Positions 9,651-19,754 are shown, counted from the stretch's first letter. The stretch: DNA of 64,000 nucleotides from Methylophilus sp. Leaf416 (GCF_001424665.1 NZ_LMQS01000002.1:558001-622000), one strand, 5' to 3'. Translations and numbers: made by a program. Notes: a model not told the origin generated them from the sequence alone.

Positions 9651-10505
9651 CCAGTAAGCCCCTGCAAACCCTGCGGTTAAGGCAGCGCCTATCCACACAT
9701 TATCCAGAAAAGCCTTAAAACACTGTTGTGGATCGCGTTTGCTGATGAGTTTATATTGTCGCGCAATCAACACACACGCCAACAACCAGCCCAGCCAGAA
9801 GGACCATGCGAAACCCGCATATATCGCAACAGCTGCCAGGATCAGCATCATGACAGTAAAACAGCCCATGATTGCCATCACATCAAAGCGCCCGAAGGTA
9901 ATGGCTGACGAGCATATACCAATCTTAAGATCATCTGCACGGTCTACCATGGCATAAGCCGTATCATAGGCAATAGACCAGAACATATTGGCCAGCAATA
10001 ACCACCATGCCACCGCTGGCACCTGCCCTTGCAAAGCAACAAATGTCATCGGGATACCGAAGCCAAATGCCAGCCCGAGATAAGCCTGCGGTATGGCCAG
10101 GAAACGTTTGGTATAGGGATAACTGATGGCAAGAAATAATGCGGGCACCGACCATGCCACTACTTTCCAGCCCAAGGTGCAGACTAGCGCAAAAGCAATC
10201 AGTGCCAGGATGACGGCCACCAGATAAGCTTCTTTGACTGAAATTTCGCCGGTTGCCAATGGCCTCGCCTGCGTACGTGCTACAGCACCGTCCCAATGCC
10301 GGTCCGCGATATCATTGAGTGCGCAACCCGCCGAACGCATAAGGATAGTGCCTAAAACAAAGACAGCCACTACATGCAAATCAGGTTGCCCTTGTCCGGC
10401 AATCAGCAAACCCCATAAAGTTGGCCACATCAATAACCAGATCCCAATGGGTTTATCCAGCCGGGTCAGGCGATAGTAGGCATTCCATTTGGCAAACGAC
10501 AACAT
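9642..10505 (-). CDS. ubiA: 4-hydroxybenzoate octaprenyltransferase
   Basis: Integral membrane prenyltransferase that attaches the polyprenyl tail to 4-hydroxybenzoate in ubiquinone synthesis. The first aspartate-rich motif NDIADRHWD is at residues 64-72 and the second, YDTAYAMVDRADD, near 180-192; both bind the Mg-diphosphate. About eight hydrophobic helices surround them. Its start overlaps the ubiC stop by one base, so the two ubiquinone genes are translationally coupled. Length (287) is normal. Confidence 0.96.
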   Translation of the reverse strand: MLSFAKWNAYYRLTRLDKPIGIWLLMWPTLWGLLIAGQGQPDLHVVAVFVLGTILMRSAGCALNDIADRHWDGAVARTQARPLATGEISVKEAYLVAVILALIAFALVCTLGWKVVAWSVPALFLAISYPYTKRFLAIPQAYLGLAFGFGIPMTFVALQGQVPAVAWWLLLANMFWSIAYDTAYAMVDRADDLKIGICSSAITFGRFDVMAIMGCFTVMMLILAAVAIYAGFAWSFWLGWLLACVLIARQYKLISKRDPQQCFKAFLDNVWIGAALTAGFAGAYWLG

Positions 10506-11071
10506 TATTCTTTTAATCCATTATCGGTATTCGTTAACAGGCTTGGCAGAAAAACTTCAGTGACCAGTAAGTGATGGCGTTGCAGGCAAAATAATGAACG
10601 GCGCGCCCATAATGGGTGGTTTGTCTTGAGCGTCAATTTTTTTGACACTGCTTTGTAAAGAGCGTGCGCAGGAGTGAGTTTTCTAAAATGCAAAGCGCCA
10701 CGCTTAACTTTAGGATTAGCAAACAAAGCGGCCCCCAATGGTAACCTTCCCATTTTGCGCAGGCCATACCATGGACCTCGCAAATCTTTGCGCGCAATCA
10801 CGCTATGTGCAAACACGCGTGGTTGCCGGTCGCCCATCAGCCATACTTCGCGCACCCATGTTTGGGTATCGGCTGGTAATCGCAATAGTTGTCGCTCATC
10901 GACATGTGGCTTGCCCCATGCTTCATGGTAAGGCTGCACAGAAAAATCCGCATACTGCTGTTTTAACTTGGCAGTCAATGAACCGCGCTCTTGCAACCAT
11001 GGACGCAAGGCGCTCCTGATTATCAACTTAGCGTGCCAGCGGGCGTCATTGCGATAATGAACGCGTTGCAT
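10505..11071 (-). CDS. ubiC: Chorismate--pyruvate lyase
   Basis: Removes pyruvate from chorismate to give 4-hydroxybenzoate, the substrate of UbiA. The 188-residue sequence shows the family landmarks WLQERGSLTAKL, REVWLMGDRQP with FAHSVI, and RLPLGAALF. It is somewhat longer than the E. coli enzyme through a basic C-terminal part. The gene overlaps ubiA by one base and starts only five bases after the stop of mltA, suggesting an mltA-ubiC-ubiA transcript. Confidence 0.9.
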   Translation of the reverse strand: MQRVHYRNDARWHAKLIIRSALRPWLQERGSLTAKLKQQYADFSVQPYHEAWGKPHVDERQLLRLPADTQTWVREVWLMGDRQPRVFAHSVIARKDLRGPWYGLRKMGRLPLGAALFANPKVKRGALHFRKLTPAHALYKAVSKKLTLKTNHPLWARRSLFCLQRHHLLVTEVFLPSLLTNTDNGLKE

Positions 11072-11076
11072 CTAGG

Positions 11077-12348
11077 TTACTGTTGGGGCAGTTTAAAGGT
11101 TTTAGGCAACCACACCCACAATTGCCCTTGCTGCCGCATCGCGCCTGCCAGTTTACCGGCAGCTTCGCCGTCACCCCAATAAATATCGGCACGCACACCA
11201 CCTTTGATGGCACCGCCTGTATCTTGCGCCACCATTAGTTGTTGCAGCAGAGCATCCGAATTCGGGTAAGGATAAGTCGTTGCCATGTATACAGGGGCAC
11301 CCAATGGAATATAGAACGGGTCTACCGCAATACTGCGGGCAGGTGTTAATGGCACGCCGAGCGCACCGAGCGGGCCTGATAGACCTGTTGGTAATAATTT
11401 AAAAAATACATAACTGGGGTTGGCATTTAGCAAGCCCTGCAATTGATCCGGATGCTGTTGCCCCCAGGTTTTAATGCCTTGCATGGAGGCTTCGCTGGCA
11501 GTGAGCTCGCCGCGCTCGACCAGCACTTTACCGATAGACTGGTAAGGATGTCCGTTTTGGTCGGCATAACCAACAGGGATACGCTCGCCACTTTCCAGCT
11601 CGACAATGCCTGAACCTTGCACCTGCAGGAAGAATGCTTCCACAGCGTCATTCACCCACAACAATTCATTGCCCAGCAATGGCGACTGTTGCTGCTCAAT
11701 TTCGGTACGGGTGTAATAAGGCACCAGTGTTTGCCCCTGTACACGACCACGCACGCGCTTGTATTTAAGGTCAGGGAATAAATTCGACAGATTGACCGTA
11801 ATCAGGTCTGCGGGCACTTTATACAATGGAACAGGATAACGCTCACTGGCTGCTCTAGCGCCTTTTAATACCGGCTGGTAATAGCCGGTAATCAGCCCCT
11901 GCTGGGTGCCTTCGACTTGCTGTGTGGCATAGACATTGAAATACTGCTGCCAGTAAGCCTTGATCGCATTGGCATCATCACTTTTGACGGTCGGTGCCGC
12001 AGCGCATACGGCTTGCCAGTCAGGTTTTTTCCTTAATCCCTGGCAGCTTTGCAACCATGCTGCCCAACTGGCAACCCAGTTCTCGTTATCGACACCTGGC
12101 ATCTCTGCCCAGCTCGCTGGGGTTAATAATGCATAAGGTGAAGTTGGCACCGGACGGCTGCCTTGTGTGGCTAGGTCAGGCTTTTCAGCCGTCGTAGTCA
12201 CCGATGGTTTGGATGCAGATTTTTTGGGAGGGATAGGCGCAGCCGATTGGCAACCAGCCAGGCCAAAGGCCATCAAAACAGATATCAACAACAGGCCTGA
12301 TTTACTTGCGCTGATTTTTCTTGCTAAAAACACATCAATTAATTTCAC
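11077..12348 (-). CDS. mltA: Membrane-bound lytic murein transglycosylase A
   Basis: Lipoprotein that cleaves the MurNAc-GlcNAc bond of peptidoglycan, forming 1,6-anhydro ends (the kind of product AnmK recycles). The N-terminal signal ends in the lipobox LAGC at about residues 30-33, followed by a Lys/Pro/Ser-rich linker. The MltA domain runs from about residue 150 (LITGYYQP) to 290, with the 3D domain at the C-terminus containing AVDPFYIPLGAPVY and AQDTGGAIKG, including the catalytic aspartate. The gene is upstream of ubiC with a five-base gap. Length (423) fits the betaproteobacterial form. Confidence 0.95.
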   Translation of the reverse strand: MKLIDVFLARKISASKSGLLLISVLMAFGLAGCQSAAPIPPKKSASKPSVTTTAEKPDLATQGSRPVPTSPYALLTPASWAEMPGVDNENWVASWAAWLQSCQGLRKKPDWQAVCAAAPTVKSDDANAIKAYWQQYFNVYATQQVEGTQQGLITGYYQPVLKGARAASERYPVPLYKVPADLITVNLSNLFPDLKYKRVRGRVQGQTLVPYYTRTEIEQQQSPLLGNELLWVNDAVEAFFLQVQGSGIVELESGERIPVGYADQNGHPYQSIGKVLVERGELTASEASMQGIKTWGQQHPDQLQGLLNANPSYVFFKLLPTGLSGPLGALGVPLTPARSIAVDPFYIPLGAPVYMATTYPYPNSDALLQQLMVAQDTGGAIKGGVRADIYWGDGEAAGKLAGAMRQQGQLWVWLPKTFKLPQQ

Positions 12349-12392
12349 TTGAATCTTTTCATGACTAGCTCACCCATGAATGAGCGTCAGCC

Positions 12393-12776
12393 TTAATGTA
12401 ATCCTGCCGCCTGATGCAGCCAGAAAGTCGGGATATCCACCTCAAACCAGTGACCATCAACCGCCACCATCTGGTACGTACCGTACATTTCGCCACTCGG
12501 CGTATTAAACATCACGCTGCTGGTATATTTGTATTCAGCATCGGGCGCCAGCAATGGCTGCTCGCCAATCACCCCCAGGCCTTTGACTTCGCGCACCTGC
12601 TGCATGGCATCGGTGATCACCCAGTGCCTGCTGATCAGTTGCGCCGGTGTTTTTCCGGTATTCCGGATAGTGATGGTATATGCATAAACATATTGCCCGG
12701 CTTCAGGGGACGATTGATCGTGCAGATACTCGGTGATGACCGAAACCTCGCATGCATATAGTTCGTTATCTTCCAC
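12393..12776 (-). CDS. apaG: ApaG domain protein (Co2+/Mg2+ efflux protein ApaG)
   Basis: Single fibronectin-type-III-like domain of 127 residues with the family landmarks YVYAYTITIRNTG, ISRHWVITD, GEQPLLAPDAEYKYTS and GTYQMV. The biochemical role of ApaG is not settled; the name comes from its link to apaH and cobalt resistance in enterobacteria. It starts three bases after the thiG stop on the same strand, so it is part of the thiS-thiG-apaG cluster here, not of an apaH operon. Confidence 0.95.
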   Translation of the reverse strand: MEDNELYACEVSVITEYLHDQSSPEAGQYVYAYTITIRNTGKTPAQLISRHWVITDAMQQVREVKGLGVIGEQPLLAPDAEYKYTSSVMFNTPSGEMYGTYQMVAVDGHWFEVDIPTFWLHQAAGLH

Positions 12777-12779
12777 GGT

Positions 12780-13562
12780 TTACCCAATCATGCCGGTAGT
12801 AGGTGAACTTGGGCTGGCGGAATAAAGCTTTTTCGCCATACGCCCAGCCAGGAATGATTCGCGCCCGGCTTCCACTGCCTTTTTCATGGCACCGGCCATC
12901 AGCACCGGGTCTCGCGCAGCGGCAATCGCGGTATTCATCAACACCCCGGCACAACCTAATTCCATAGCTATCGCGGCATCAGAGGCACAGCCTACGCCAG
13001 CATCCACCAGCACAGGAATCTTGGCGTTTTCAATGATGATCTGCAGGTTCCATGGATTCAAAATCCCCATCCCGGAACCAATCAGTGACGCCAGCGGCAT
13101 CACTGCAACACAGCCGATGTCTTCAAGCTGTTTGGCAATAATCGGATCATCCGAGGTGTACACCATGACTTCAAATCCTTCTTTCACCAATACTTTGGCA
13201 GCTGCAATCGTTTCTGTTACGTTAGGATATAAAGTATTCGGGTCACCGAGCACTTCAAGCTTGACCAGGCGATGATCGTCCAGCAGCTCACGCGCCAGGC
13301 GCAACGTACGCACCGCGTCATCAGCACTATAACAGCCTGCCGTGTTCGGCAGATAAGTAAATTCGGTAAGTGGCAGATAATCCAGCAACGAAGGCTCATT
13401 AGCATTCTGGCCGATATTAGTGCGTCGGATGGCAACAGTCACAATTTCGGTACCGCTGGCATCAATCGCCGCGCGGGTTTCCGCAAAATCTTTATATTTA
13501 CCAGTCCCCACCAGCAGGCGGGATTCATAACTTTTACCGGCAATTACCAGTGCATCACTCAT
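12780..13562 (-). CDS. thiG: Thiazole synthase
   Basis: Forms the thiazole phosphate ring of thiamine from deoxyxylulose phosphate, dehydroglycine and the ThiS thiocarboxylate. The 260-residue TIM barrel shows [11 protein letters not shown] near the start, the Schiff-base lysine K101 in RLVKLEV, and the phosphate-binding segments [12 protein letters not shown] and VDAGVG. The frame is open another 70 codons upstream, but the ATG at 13562 gives the conserved N-terminus. It follows thiS by 73 bases and precedes apaG by three. Confidence 0.96.
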   Translation of the reverse strand: MSDALVIAGKSYESRLLVGTGKYKDFAETRAAIDASGTEIVTVAIRRTNIGQNANEPSLLDYLPLTEFTYLPNTAGCYSADDAVRTLRLARELLDDHRLVKLEVLGDPNTLYPNVTETIAAAKVLVKEGFEVMVYTSDDPIIAKQLEDIGCVAVMPLASLIGSGMGILNPWNLQIIIENAKIPVLVDAGVGCASDAAIAMELGCAGVLMNTAIAAARDPVLMAGAMKKAVEAGRESFLAGRMAKKLYSASPSSPTTGMIG

Positions 13563-13635
13563 GTATTTATTCTCAAAAAATCTTGTTTCTGTAACAGGGA
13601 TAGGATTAGCAAATGCTATTTTGGTTGCAGATGAT

Positions 13636-13839
13636 TCAACCGCCGCCAACCGCGCCAACGATCTCCAGCCTGTCGTTCCCTTGCAGATGCACCTCCGGAA
13701 ACTGGCTGCGCGGCACAATATCACCGTTACGTTCGATGGCAATGCGCTTGCCAACCAATTGCATATGTTCAACCAGTGCCAGCACTGTCATCGCCTCCGA
13801 TGGCAATTGCATGGCTTTACCATTGACAAGAATTTGCAT
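13636..13839 (-). CDS. thiS: Sulfur carrier protein ThiS
   Basis: Ubiquitin-like carrier whose C-terminal glycine is converted to a thiocarboxylate and supplies sulfur to ThiG. The 67-residue protein ends AVGGG, giving the required diglycine. The ATG at 13839 is preferred over one at 13851 because GAAGAG lies before it, and it starts at the usual MQILVNG. It is the first gene of the thiS-thiG-apaG cluster. Confidence 0.93.
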   Translation of the reverse strand: MQILVNGKAMQLPSEAMTVLALVEHMQLVGKRIAIERNGDIVPRSQFPEVHLQGNDRLEIVGAVGGG

Positions 13840-13956
13840 CCCACTCTTCATTTTGTATTTATCCAGCCGTTATTTTACGAAATATTGACGCATTTGGCTT
13901 TTAGTTTTTAAGTGCTGTTTTAGGTTGTCATCCAATGGTCATGGCTGTGCGTTAAA

Positions 13957-13986
13957 CTAAGCAAACATGGCATCATGTTTGCTTAG
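13957..13986. repeat. Perfect 13-bp inverted repeat (hairpin or operator)
   Basis: The arms CTAAGCAAACATG and CATGTTTGCTTAG enclose only GCAT, and the whole 30 bases are symmetrical. There is no T-run on either side, so a simple intrinsic terminator is unlikely. It lies in the 300-base gap upstream of thiS and of a small ORF, so it could be an operator or an RNA hairpin. Confidence 0.6.
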
Positions 13987-14154
13987 ATGTTGTAGCGGCG
14001 CAAATACAGCATCGCAATTGGACCAAATTGGGCACTTTAACGTTTAACCCTTTGCTCAATCAGGAACTTTTTGTTAATTTTGTCGCCACAGACACGACGA
14101 ACAAAATTCGTTATGTCGTACTGGAAATATTGAATCCCAAAAGGAAAAATTGAA

Positions 14155-14340
14155 ATGCAAATTGTAGAGTCTTACCAACAAGCTTCGTCTATTCATTTTT
14201 TAACGGACGAAATTTATTCACCAGGCTTAAATACTGCTGCTGATGTGAGTGCTTCAAAAGCTTCGCTTAAAGCTCAGGAACATAAAAAGGCCATTCTCGA
14301 GTTACATCGTTTTCTGGAATCCAGTTGCGATTGCGTTTAA
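14155..14340 (+). CDS. Small hypothetical protein, 61 residues
   Basis: A short frame with an ATG preceded by AAAGGAAAAA at a usable distance. It encodes a 61-residue soluble protein that is helical in its second half (KASLKAQEHKKAILELHRFLE) and ends SSCDCV, with two cysteines close to the C-terminus. It sits alone between thiS and gnd in a gap of about 720 bases and is followed after 140 bases by an intrinsic terminator. I do not recognise a family. Codon use is unremarkable, and it could be genuine or a chance frame. Confidence 0.45.
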   Translation: MQIVESYQQASSIHFLTDEIYSPGLNTAADVSASKASLKAQEHKKAILELHRFLESSCDCV

Positions 14341-14478
14341 AGCTTTAACACACGCTCGACCGTGACCCAGGGTGGGTCAACGTTTTATCTGTGCCATGCG
14401 AAAAAATGATTGACGAAATAAATGATTGATTAGTGCAGTTGCAATATTTCATTTTTCTGCTGCTAACAGATAAAGACA

Positions 14479-14506
14479 AAAAAGATGGCATCTAGCCATC
14501 TTTTTA
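14479..14506. terminator. Bidirectional terminator between the small ORF and gnd
   Basis: Stem AAAAAGATGGC / GCCATCTTTTT with loop ATCTA; A-run on one side and T-run on the other, 66 bases past the gnd stop. Confidence 0.85.
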
Positions 14507-14571
14507 TTTTCTGCCTGACCAACGCGCAGATGCCAAAACGGCATCCACACATCAGATTTAATTACCAGAAA

Positions 14572-16086
14572 TTACTCAATCACCAATTCAGGACGACCTT
14601 GTTCCGGCCAGTCCAGATGGAAGAATTGACCACGTGGATGATCTTTACGCTCATAGGTATGTGCGCCGAAGAAGTCACGCTGGCCTTGTAACAGGTTAGC
14701 AGGCAAGTCAGCACTTCTGTAGCCATCGTAATAGGCCAACGCCGCAGCAAACCCCTGTGCAGGAATACCGTTGGTCACTGCCAGTGCAATCACCTTACGC
14801 CAGCCTGCCTGGCCTTCATTCATTGCATTCGTAAAGTATGGGTCCAGCATCAGGTTTTTCAGGCGTGAATTCAATGCATAGGCATCGGTAATTTTTTGCA
14901 GGAAGCGCGCGCGGATAATACAACCACCACGCCAGATTTGCGCGATTTCACCAAAATTGAGTTTCCAGTTGTAAGCCACTTGTGCTTTATCAATCAGTTG
15001 GAAACCTTGCGCGTAAGCGCAAATTTTGGAGCAATACAATGCATTCTTAATCGCTTCAATAATCGCTGGCTTGTCAGTTTCCTTAACAATCTCCGGACCT
15101 TTCAGAATGCGGCTCGCTTCCACACGTTCTTCTTTGAGGCTGGATAATGCCCGCGCATACACAGCAGCGGCAATCGCGTTGGCAGGTGCGCCCAGCTCCA
15201 AGGCGTTGGCAGCTGTCCATTGACCGGTACCTTTCTGACCCGCAGTATCCAGGATATTATCGACCAGGAAGCCTTTACCCCCCGGATCTCTCTGTTGCAG
15301 GATATCTGCCGTGATTTCAATCAGGAAGCTGGACAGTTCGCCCTTGTTCCATTCCGCAAATACCTTACCGATTTCATCTGCTGGCATACCCAGCAGGTTT
15401 TTCATCAACCAGTAGGCTTCGCAGATCAACTGCATATCGATGTATTCGATACCGTTATGCACCATTTTAACGTAGTGACCGGCACCGTCAGGGCCAATAT
15501 ATTCCGCACAGGAGAAACCGCCTTCTACTGGCTTGCCTGGCTCGCCACCTTCCATAGGTGTACCAGTAACCGGGTCTACCTTGGCGGCGATATCACGCCA
15601 GATCGGCTCCAGGCTGGACCAAGCCTTGCGTGTGCCGGATGGCATCAATGAAGGACCGAAACGGGCACCGGTTTCACCGCCTGAAACACCTGAACCAATG
15701 AACTCAATGCCTTTTGCGGCCAGCTCTTTTTCGCGGCGGATAGTGTCTGTCCACAAAGCATTACCGCCATCAATAATAATGTCGCCCTGCTCTAGGAAAG
15801 GCAATAAAGCATTGATAGTCACATCGGTGGCGCTACCGGCTTTTACCAGTAACACAATTTTGCGTGGACGTTTGATACTTAACACGAAAGAAGCCAGATC
15901 AGCGTGGCCGACTACGCGTTCATGCGATGGCTCCTTGGCCTTGCACTCTTCAATAAAATTCAGCATTTTTTTCGGGTCGCGGTTGTATACCGCAATGGTG
16001 TAACCGTGATCGGCAATGTTCAGGGCCAGGTTTTGGCCCATCACTGCGAGGCCCACCAGGCCGATGTCAGCATTTTTTGTGGTCAT
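14572..16086 (-). CDS. gnd: 6-phosphogluconate dehydrogenase (decarboxylating)
   Basis: Oxidises 6-phosphogluconate to ribulose 5-phosphate and CO2. In ribulose-monophosphate-cycle methylotrophs this step closes the dissimilatory formaldehyde oxidation cycle; that role here is inference. The 504-residue protein has the Rossmann motif [15 protein letters not shown] with NRDP after beta-2, which favours NADP, the catalytic segment [17 protein letters not shown], and [13 protein letters not shown] with the catalytic lysine. The C-terminal tail is longer than in E. coli Gnd. Transcribed alone, with terminators at both ends. Confidence 0.95.
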   Translation of the reverse strand: MTTKNADIGLVGLAVMGQNLALNIADHGYTIAVYNRDPKKMLNFIEECKAKEPSHERVVGHADLASFVLSIKRPRKIVLLVKAGSATDVTINALLPFLEQGDIIIDGGNALWTDTIRREKELAAKGIEFIGSGVSGGETGARFGPSLMPSGTRKAWSSLEPIWRDIAAKVDPVTGTPMEGGEPGKPVEGGFSCAEYIGPDGAGHYVKMVHNGIEYIDMQLICEAYWLMKNLLGMPADEIGKVFAEWNKGELSSFLIEITADILQQRDPGGKGFLVDNILDTAGQKGTGQWTAANALELGAPANAIAAAVYARALSSLKEERVEASRILKGPEIVKETDKPAIIEAIKNALYCSKICAYAQGFQLIDKAQVAYNWKLNFGEIAQIWRGGCIIRARFLQKITDAYALNSRLKNLMLDPYFTNAMNEGQAGWRKVIALAVTNGIPAQGFAAALAYYDGYRSADLPANLLQGQRDFFGAHTYERKDHPRGQFFHLDWPEQGRPELVIE

Positions 16087-16119
16087 ATCAGTCTCTTAAA
16101 TTTTTGATTTGGTTTAAAA

Positions 16120-16146
16120 AAAAGCACAGGCTTTTGGCCTGTGCTT
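16120..16146 (-). terminator. Intrinsic terminator after the dienelactone hydrolase gene
   Basis: Minus-strand stem AAGCACAGGC / GCCTGTGCTT followed by eight T residues, located between the hydrolase stop and the gnd start. Confidence 0.88.
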
Positions 16147-16228
16147 GGACTTCAAAGTGCAATTGAACGTTCAATGCTTGCTGAAAAACCAATCTTAACA
16201 ACAGTCATTTATCGCTCAACCCAATTAC

Positions 16229-16969
16229 TTATTTTAATGCGTTGCCCAACAAGTGCAGAGCAAGCTGATAACCGATGCCCGCCACCTGCGCATCATATCT
16301 TTCACCCTCATCGCGCATAAAGGCATGTTGCCCGTTGACTTCATGCCAGGTGTAATTCAAACCTGGGATATTAGCGAAGCGGTTGTATAACTCAGCACGC
16401 TTATCGCCAGGAATATGTGGATCCTGTTTACCCCAGATCATCAGCAATTCGCCTTTAATCTCGTTCACCCGTTCCATGCTGTGCTGGCCAGGTTTATTAG
16501 GAATAAGGTTGGTATGTAAATCGGTCGCGTAGAAGCAAGCGGTGGCTTTCACTTCTGGCTGCAACGCAGCACGGAATGCCAGATGACCACCGATACAGAA
16601 ACCGGCTGCGCCCAGCTTACCGCTGTACCATGGCTGCGCATTGAGAAACTCAATCATGGCGCGATTATCAGTGTCGTAAGCCTGCACATCTTTGGCAAAC
16701 TTATCCGCATTCCCCTTATCGCGACCGGCATCGTCATAGCCAAGCACAGTACCAATCGGGTTCAGCTCATGAAACACTTCCGGCACTAACACCGCATAGC
16801 CATGGCTGGCCAAGAAGCGTGCGGCACGTTCGATTGGGCCGGTTTGCTGGAAAATTTCCGAGTAAAACAAAACCGCAGGCACTTTACCATCCTGCTTTGG
16901 ACGATGCACATAGGTGCGCATCACCCCGGTCGGCGTGTCCAAATCAACGATTTCGCTTGTAATCAGCAT
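16229..16969 (-). CDS. Dienelactone hydrolase family protein
   Basis: Cytosolic alpha/beta hydrolase of the DLH family. The nucleophile is C125 in GFCIGGH, the cysteine form typical of dienelactone hydrolases. An aspartate in WGKQDPHIPG (about residue 177) and a histidine in NGQHAFMRDEG (about 213) complete the triad. The 246-residue length is normal. No neighbouring aromatic degradation genes are present, so the natural substrate is unclear; many family members act on unrelated esters. It is monocistronic and ends at its own terminator. Confidence 0.9.
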   Translation of the reverse strand: MLITSEIVDLDTPTGVMRTYVHRPKQDGKVPAVLFYSEIFQQTGPIERAARFLASHGYAVLVPEVFHELNPIGTVLGYDDAGRDKGNADKFAKDVQAYDTDNRAMIEFLNAQPWYSGKLGAAGFCIGGHLAFRAALQPEVKATACFYATDLHTNLIPNKPGQHSMERVNEIKGELLMIWGKQDPHIPGDKRAELYNRFANIPGLNYTWHEVNGQHAFMRDEGERYDAQVAGIGYQLALHLLGNALK

Positions 16970-17119
16970 AACTATCCTTCAACAATCAAAAATATCGGCT
17001 ATTCTAGCGCTGTTTCGCTGGCTTTTCACTGTATTAATGGCTAGTCGCAGATTTTTTTGCATTTTTCGCTTTAAATTAAGTCTCATCATTACCTAGCAAA
17101 ACAGTCACAAGGAGTTGGC

Positions 17120-18136
17120 ATGCGCACTCTGTTTCAAGGCTTTATCGCACTTACATTGTTATGGTCCATAGATGTTGCGTTTGCAGAGCCAGACCGTGAA
17201 CTGGTGTACAAGCTAAAAGCATCCATTGTAAAAGTGCATGTGATCACACAAACAGGAGGTCATGGCGTTGGCACTGGCGTGGTGGTCGCTAAAGACACAG
17301 TCGCCACCAATTGCCATGTACTGGCAAACAGTAACGGCATCAGCATTTCAAAATTCGGCGAGAGTATTAGTCCGGTCGGCATGGTGGCAGATTGGCCGCA
17401 TGATGCGTGTTTGCTTAAGTTCCAATATCTGGAACTGGCACCAGTCAAACTGGCCTCGGCTGACTCACTAAATTATGGAGATGATGTCTTCACCATAGGT
17501 TTTCCCGGCGGACCACCCAAACCACAAACCATCGCCGGCAAAGTACGTGCGCTCTATCCTTATGATGGCGGCACCATAGTGCGCTCAGATGCCGCATTCA
17601 TCATGGGTTCCAGCGGTAGCCCGACTTTCAACCAGGCCGGTGAACTGGTCTCACTGAGTACTTTTAAAAGCCCGGGCAAACACGCGTATTTCTACAGCAT
17701 TCCGGTCGAGTGGGTACAAGCCCTGATGCAGAAGAATAGTGTGTCTACGCCTGCTCCCGATGGCACGCCGTTCTGGGATTTACCACCGCTTGAGCGCCCT
17801 TACTGGATGCAAGTGGTGCAACCCTACCAAAACAGTGACTGGAAAGAACTGGAAGCCATTTCACGCGTCTGGTCCAGCCAGCAGCCCAACTCGGCGGAGG
17901 CGGCTTTTTACCTGGCAAGCGCGCTACACGGGCAAGGGCAACTCGATGCTGCCCAGCAAGCTTATCAGCAGTCCGTTGCACTACAACCCGCCCATATTGA
18001 TGCCTGGATAGGTTTAGCTATCCTCGCCCAGCAGAAGCAGCAAACTCAGGTATCAGCTGATGCCGAAAATCACATCCGGCAACTGGATCCGCAGGCGTTT
18101 GCCGATTTGCAGCAGCGCTTGCAAGAGAATCGCTAG
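17120..18136 (+). CDS. Exported trypsin-like serine protease with TPR repeats
   Basis: Predicted periplasmic protein: a signal peptide ends at about AFA-EPD (residue 22). A chymotrypsin-fold domain follows, with H66 in TNCHVL, D95 in PHDACLLKF and S165 in GSSGSP forming a full catalytic triad. The C-terminal 100 residues hold tetratricopeptide-like helices (AAFYLASALHGQGQLDAA and the following repeat), which probably bind a partner or substrate. There is no PDZ domain, so it is not a DegP-type HtrA. The RBS AAGGAG lies before the ATG. It is followed by hemL after 71 bases, but co-transcription is uncertain. Substrate unknown. Confidence 0.82.
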   Translation: MRTLFQGFIALTLLWSIDVAFAEPDRELVYKLKASIVKVHVITQTGGHGVGTGVVVAKDTVATNCHVLANSNGISISKFGESISPVGMVADWPHDACLLKFQYLELAPVKLASADSLNYGDDVFTIGFPGGPPKPQTIAGKVRALYPYDGGTIVRSDAAFIMGSSGSPTFNQAGELVSLSTFKSPGKHAYFYSIPVEWVQALMQKNSVSTPAPDGTPFWDLPPLERPYWMQVVQPYQNSDWKELEAISRVWSSQQPNSAEAAFYLASALHGQGQLDAAQQAYQQSVALQPAHIDAWIGLAILAQQKQQTQVSADAENHIRQLDPQAFADLQQRLQENR

Positions 18137-18207
18137 TTCCACATCTGCCATCTGGCAACATGCCTCTGATAGAATAACGTTTTTGACGTTTTGATATCCT
18201 CAGGCTT

Positions 18208-19488
18208 ATGACTTCTCGCAATCAGCAACTGTTCGAACAATCCCAAAAACTGATCCCGGGCGGCGTCAACTCGCCAGTCCGCGCTTTCCGCAGTGTTGGT
18301 GGGACGCCGATTTTCTTTATAAAAGGTGTGGGTTCCAGATTATGGGATGCCGATGGCAAGGAATATATCGATTACATCAACTCATGGGGACCGATGATTC
18401 TCGGCCACGCACATCCTGAAGTGGTGGCAGCCGTGCAACAAGCCGCCGCTAACAGCCTGAGCTTTGGCGCCCCTACCGGCCTTGAGCTGGAAATGGCCGA
18501 ACTGATTAATAAGTTAGTGCCAAGCATGGAGCAAGTACGACTGGTCAGCAGCGGTACTGAAGCCACCATGAGCGCCATCCGCGTAGCGCGCGGTTTTACC
18601 AAACGCAATAAAATCATCAAGTTTGAAGGTTGTTACCACGGTCACGCCGATGCGTTACTAGTAAAAGCTGGTTCCGGCTTGCTGACCTTTGGCGAACCAA
18701 GCTCAGCTGGCGTACCTGCCGAAGTTGCGGCGCACACACTGACGCTGGATTACAACAATACTCAAATGTTGAAAGACACTTTTGCCAGCATTGGCGATGA
18801 AATTGCCTGTGTGATTCTGGAACCTGTGGTTGGCAATATGAACCTGATTGTGCCACATCAGGAATTCTTGCAAACGCTACGCGACCTGTGTACTCAGCAT
18901 GGCACGGTACTGATTTTTGATGAAGTAATGACTGGCTTCCGTGTGGCACTTGGTGGTGCGCAGGCGTTGTATAACATCACGCCGGATATGACCACATTAG
19001 GCAAAGTGATTGGCGGCGGCTTGCCTGTGGGTGCTTTTGGCGGTCGCAAAGATATCATGAGCGTACTGGCACCGTTAGGCCCGGTTTACCAGGCAGGCAC
19101 ATTGTCAGGCAACCCGGTAGCTGTCAGCGCGGGCTTGACCACCTTGAAACTGGTGCAGGCACGCGGCTTTTATGAAAAACTGACTGCGCAAACAACCAAG
19201 CTAATGGAAGGCTTCAAAGCTGCAGCGAAAAAAGCGGGTATTACTTTCAACGCACAAAATGTAGGCGGCATGTTTGGACTCTATTTCAGCGAAAACAACC
19301 CAACCAGTTTCGCCGAAATCATGCAATCAGATAAAAATGCATTTAATAAATTCTTCCATAGCATGCTGGATAGCGGCATTTATCTGGGACCTTCAGCTTT
19401 TGAAGCTGGTTTTGTCTCTGCAGCGCATACTGATCAGGATATTGCTGAAACAATTGCCGCCGCAGAAAAAGCGTTTGCGGCTTTGTAA
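18208..19488 (+). CDS. hemL: Glutamate-1-semialdehyde 2,1-aminomutase
   Basis: PLP enzyme that converts glutamate-1-semialdehyde to 5-aminolevulinate, the committed precursor of haem by the C5 pathway. The 426-residue protein shows NSPVRAF at the N-terminus, [12 protein letters not shown], the cofactor aspartate in [10 protein letters not shown] (D238) and the Schiff-base lysine K266 in [10 protein letters not shown]. All diagnostic positions are intact. The later haem gene hemE lies 7 kb downstream on the same strand. Confidence 0.97.
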   Translation: MTSRNQQLFEQSQKLIPGGVNSPVRAFRSVGGTPIFFIKGVGSRLWDADGKEYIDYINSWGPMILGHAHPEVVAAVQQAAANSLSFGAPTGLELEMAELINKLVPSMEQVRLVSSGTEATMSAIRVARGFTKRNKIIKFEGCYHGHADALLVKAGSGLLTFGEPSSAGVPAEVAAHTLTLDYNNTQMLKDTFASIGDEIACVILEPVVGNMNLIVPHQEFLQTLRDLCTQHGTVLIFDEVMTGFRVALGGAQALYNITPDMTTLGKVIGGGLPVGAFGGRKDIMSVLAPLGPVYQAGTLSGNPVAVSAGLTTLKLVQARGFYEKLTAQTTKLMEGFKAAAKKAGITFNAQNVGGMFGLYFSENNPTSFAEIMQSDKNAFNKFFHSMLDSGIYLGPSAFEAGFVSAAHTDQDIAETIAAAEKAFAAL

Positions 19489-19536
19489 TCCACCTTAGCC
19501 TAATCAAATTGAAGTAATTAAATAGTTTTTAAAAAA

Positions 19537-19575
19537 ATATGTTTAGCCCCGCTTCAATGGCGGGGCTAAACATAT
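19537..19575. repeat. Perfect 16-bp hairpin downstream of hemL
   Basis: The arms ATATGTTTAGCCCCGC and GCGGGGCTAAACATAT enclose TTCAATG. A T-run follows only on the minus strand. On the plus strand, the direction of hemL, the hairpin has no T-tract. It may still end hemL transcription or act as an RNA stabiliser. Confidence 0.7.
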
Positions 19576-19754
19576 CTAGCGCCTGAGTGTGTTTAAAGAC
19601 TTCCCAAGTGATTGGGTAGGTATGCTGAAATGATTTTAGCTAGCAGAAAGGAAGAAGTTAAGTCTTCTTAAGTTTTAAGAAGTACGATCAATTTCCCGAC
19701 TGTTCATAACCATTTATTTTGAATATTTGACTGAATTTTCATACACACCATTGA

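Noticed and set aside
14362-14376. Inverted repeat GACCC...GGGTC upstream of the gnd terminator
   Set aside because: Arms are only five bases and no associated promoter or T-run is seen, so it is not worth a feature.
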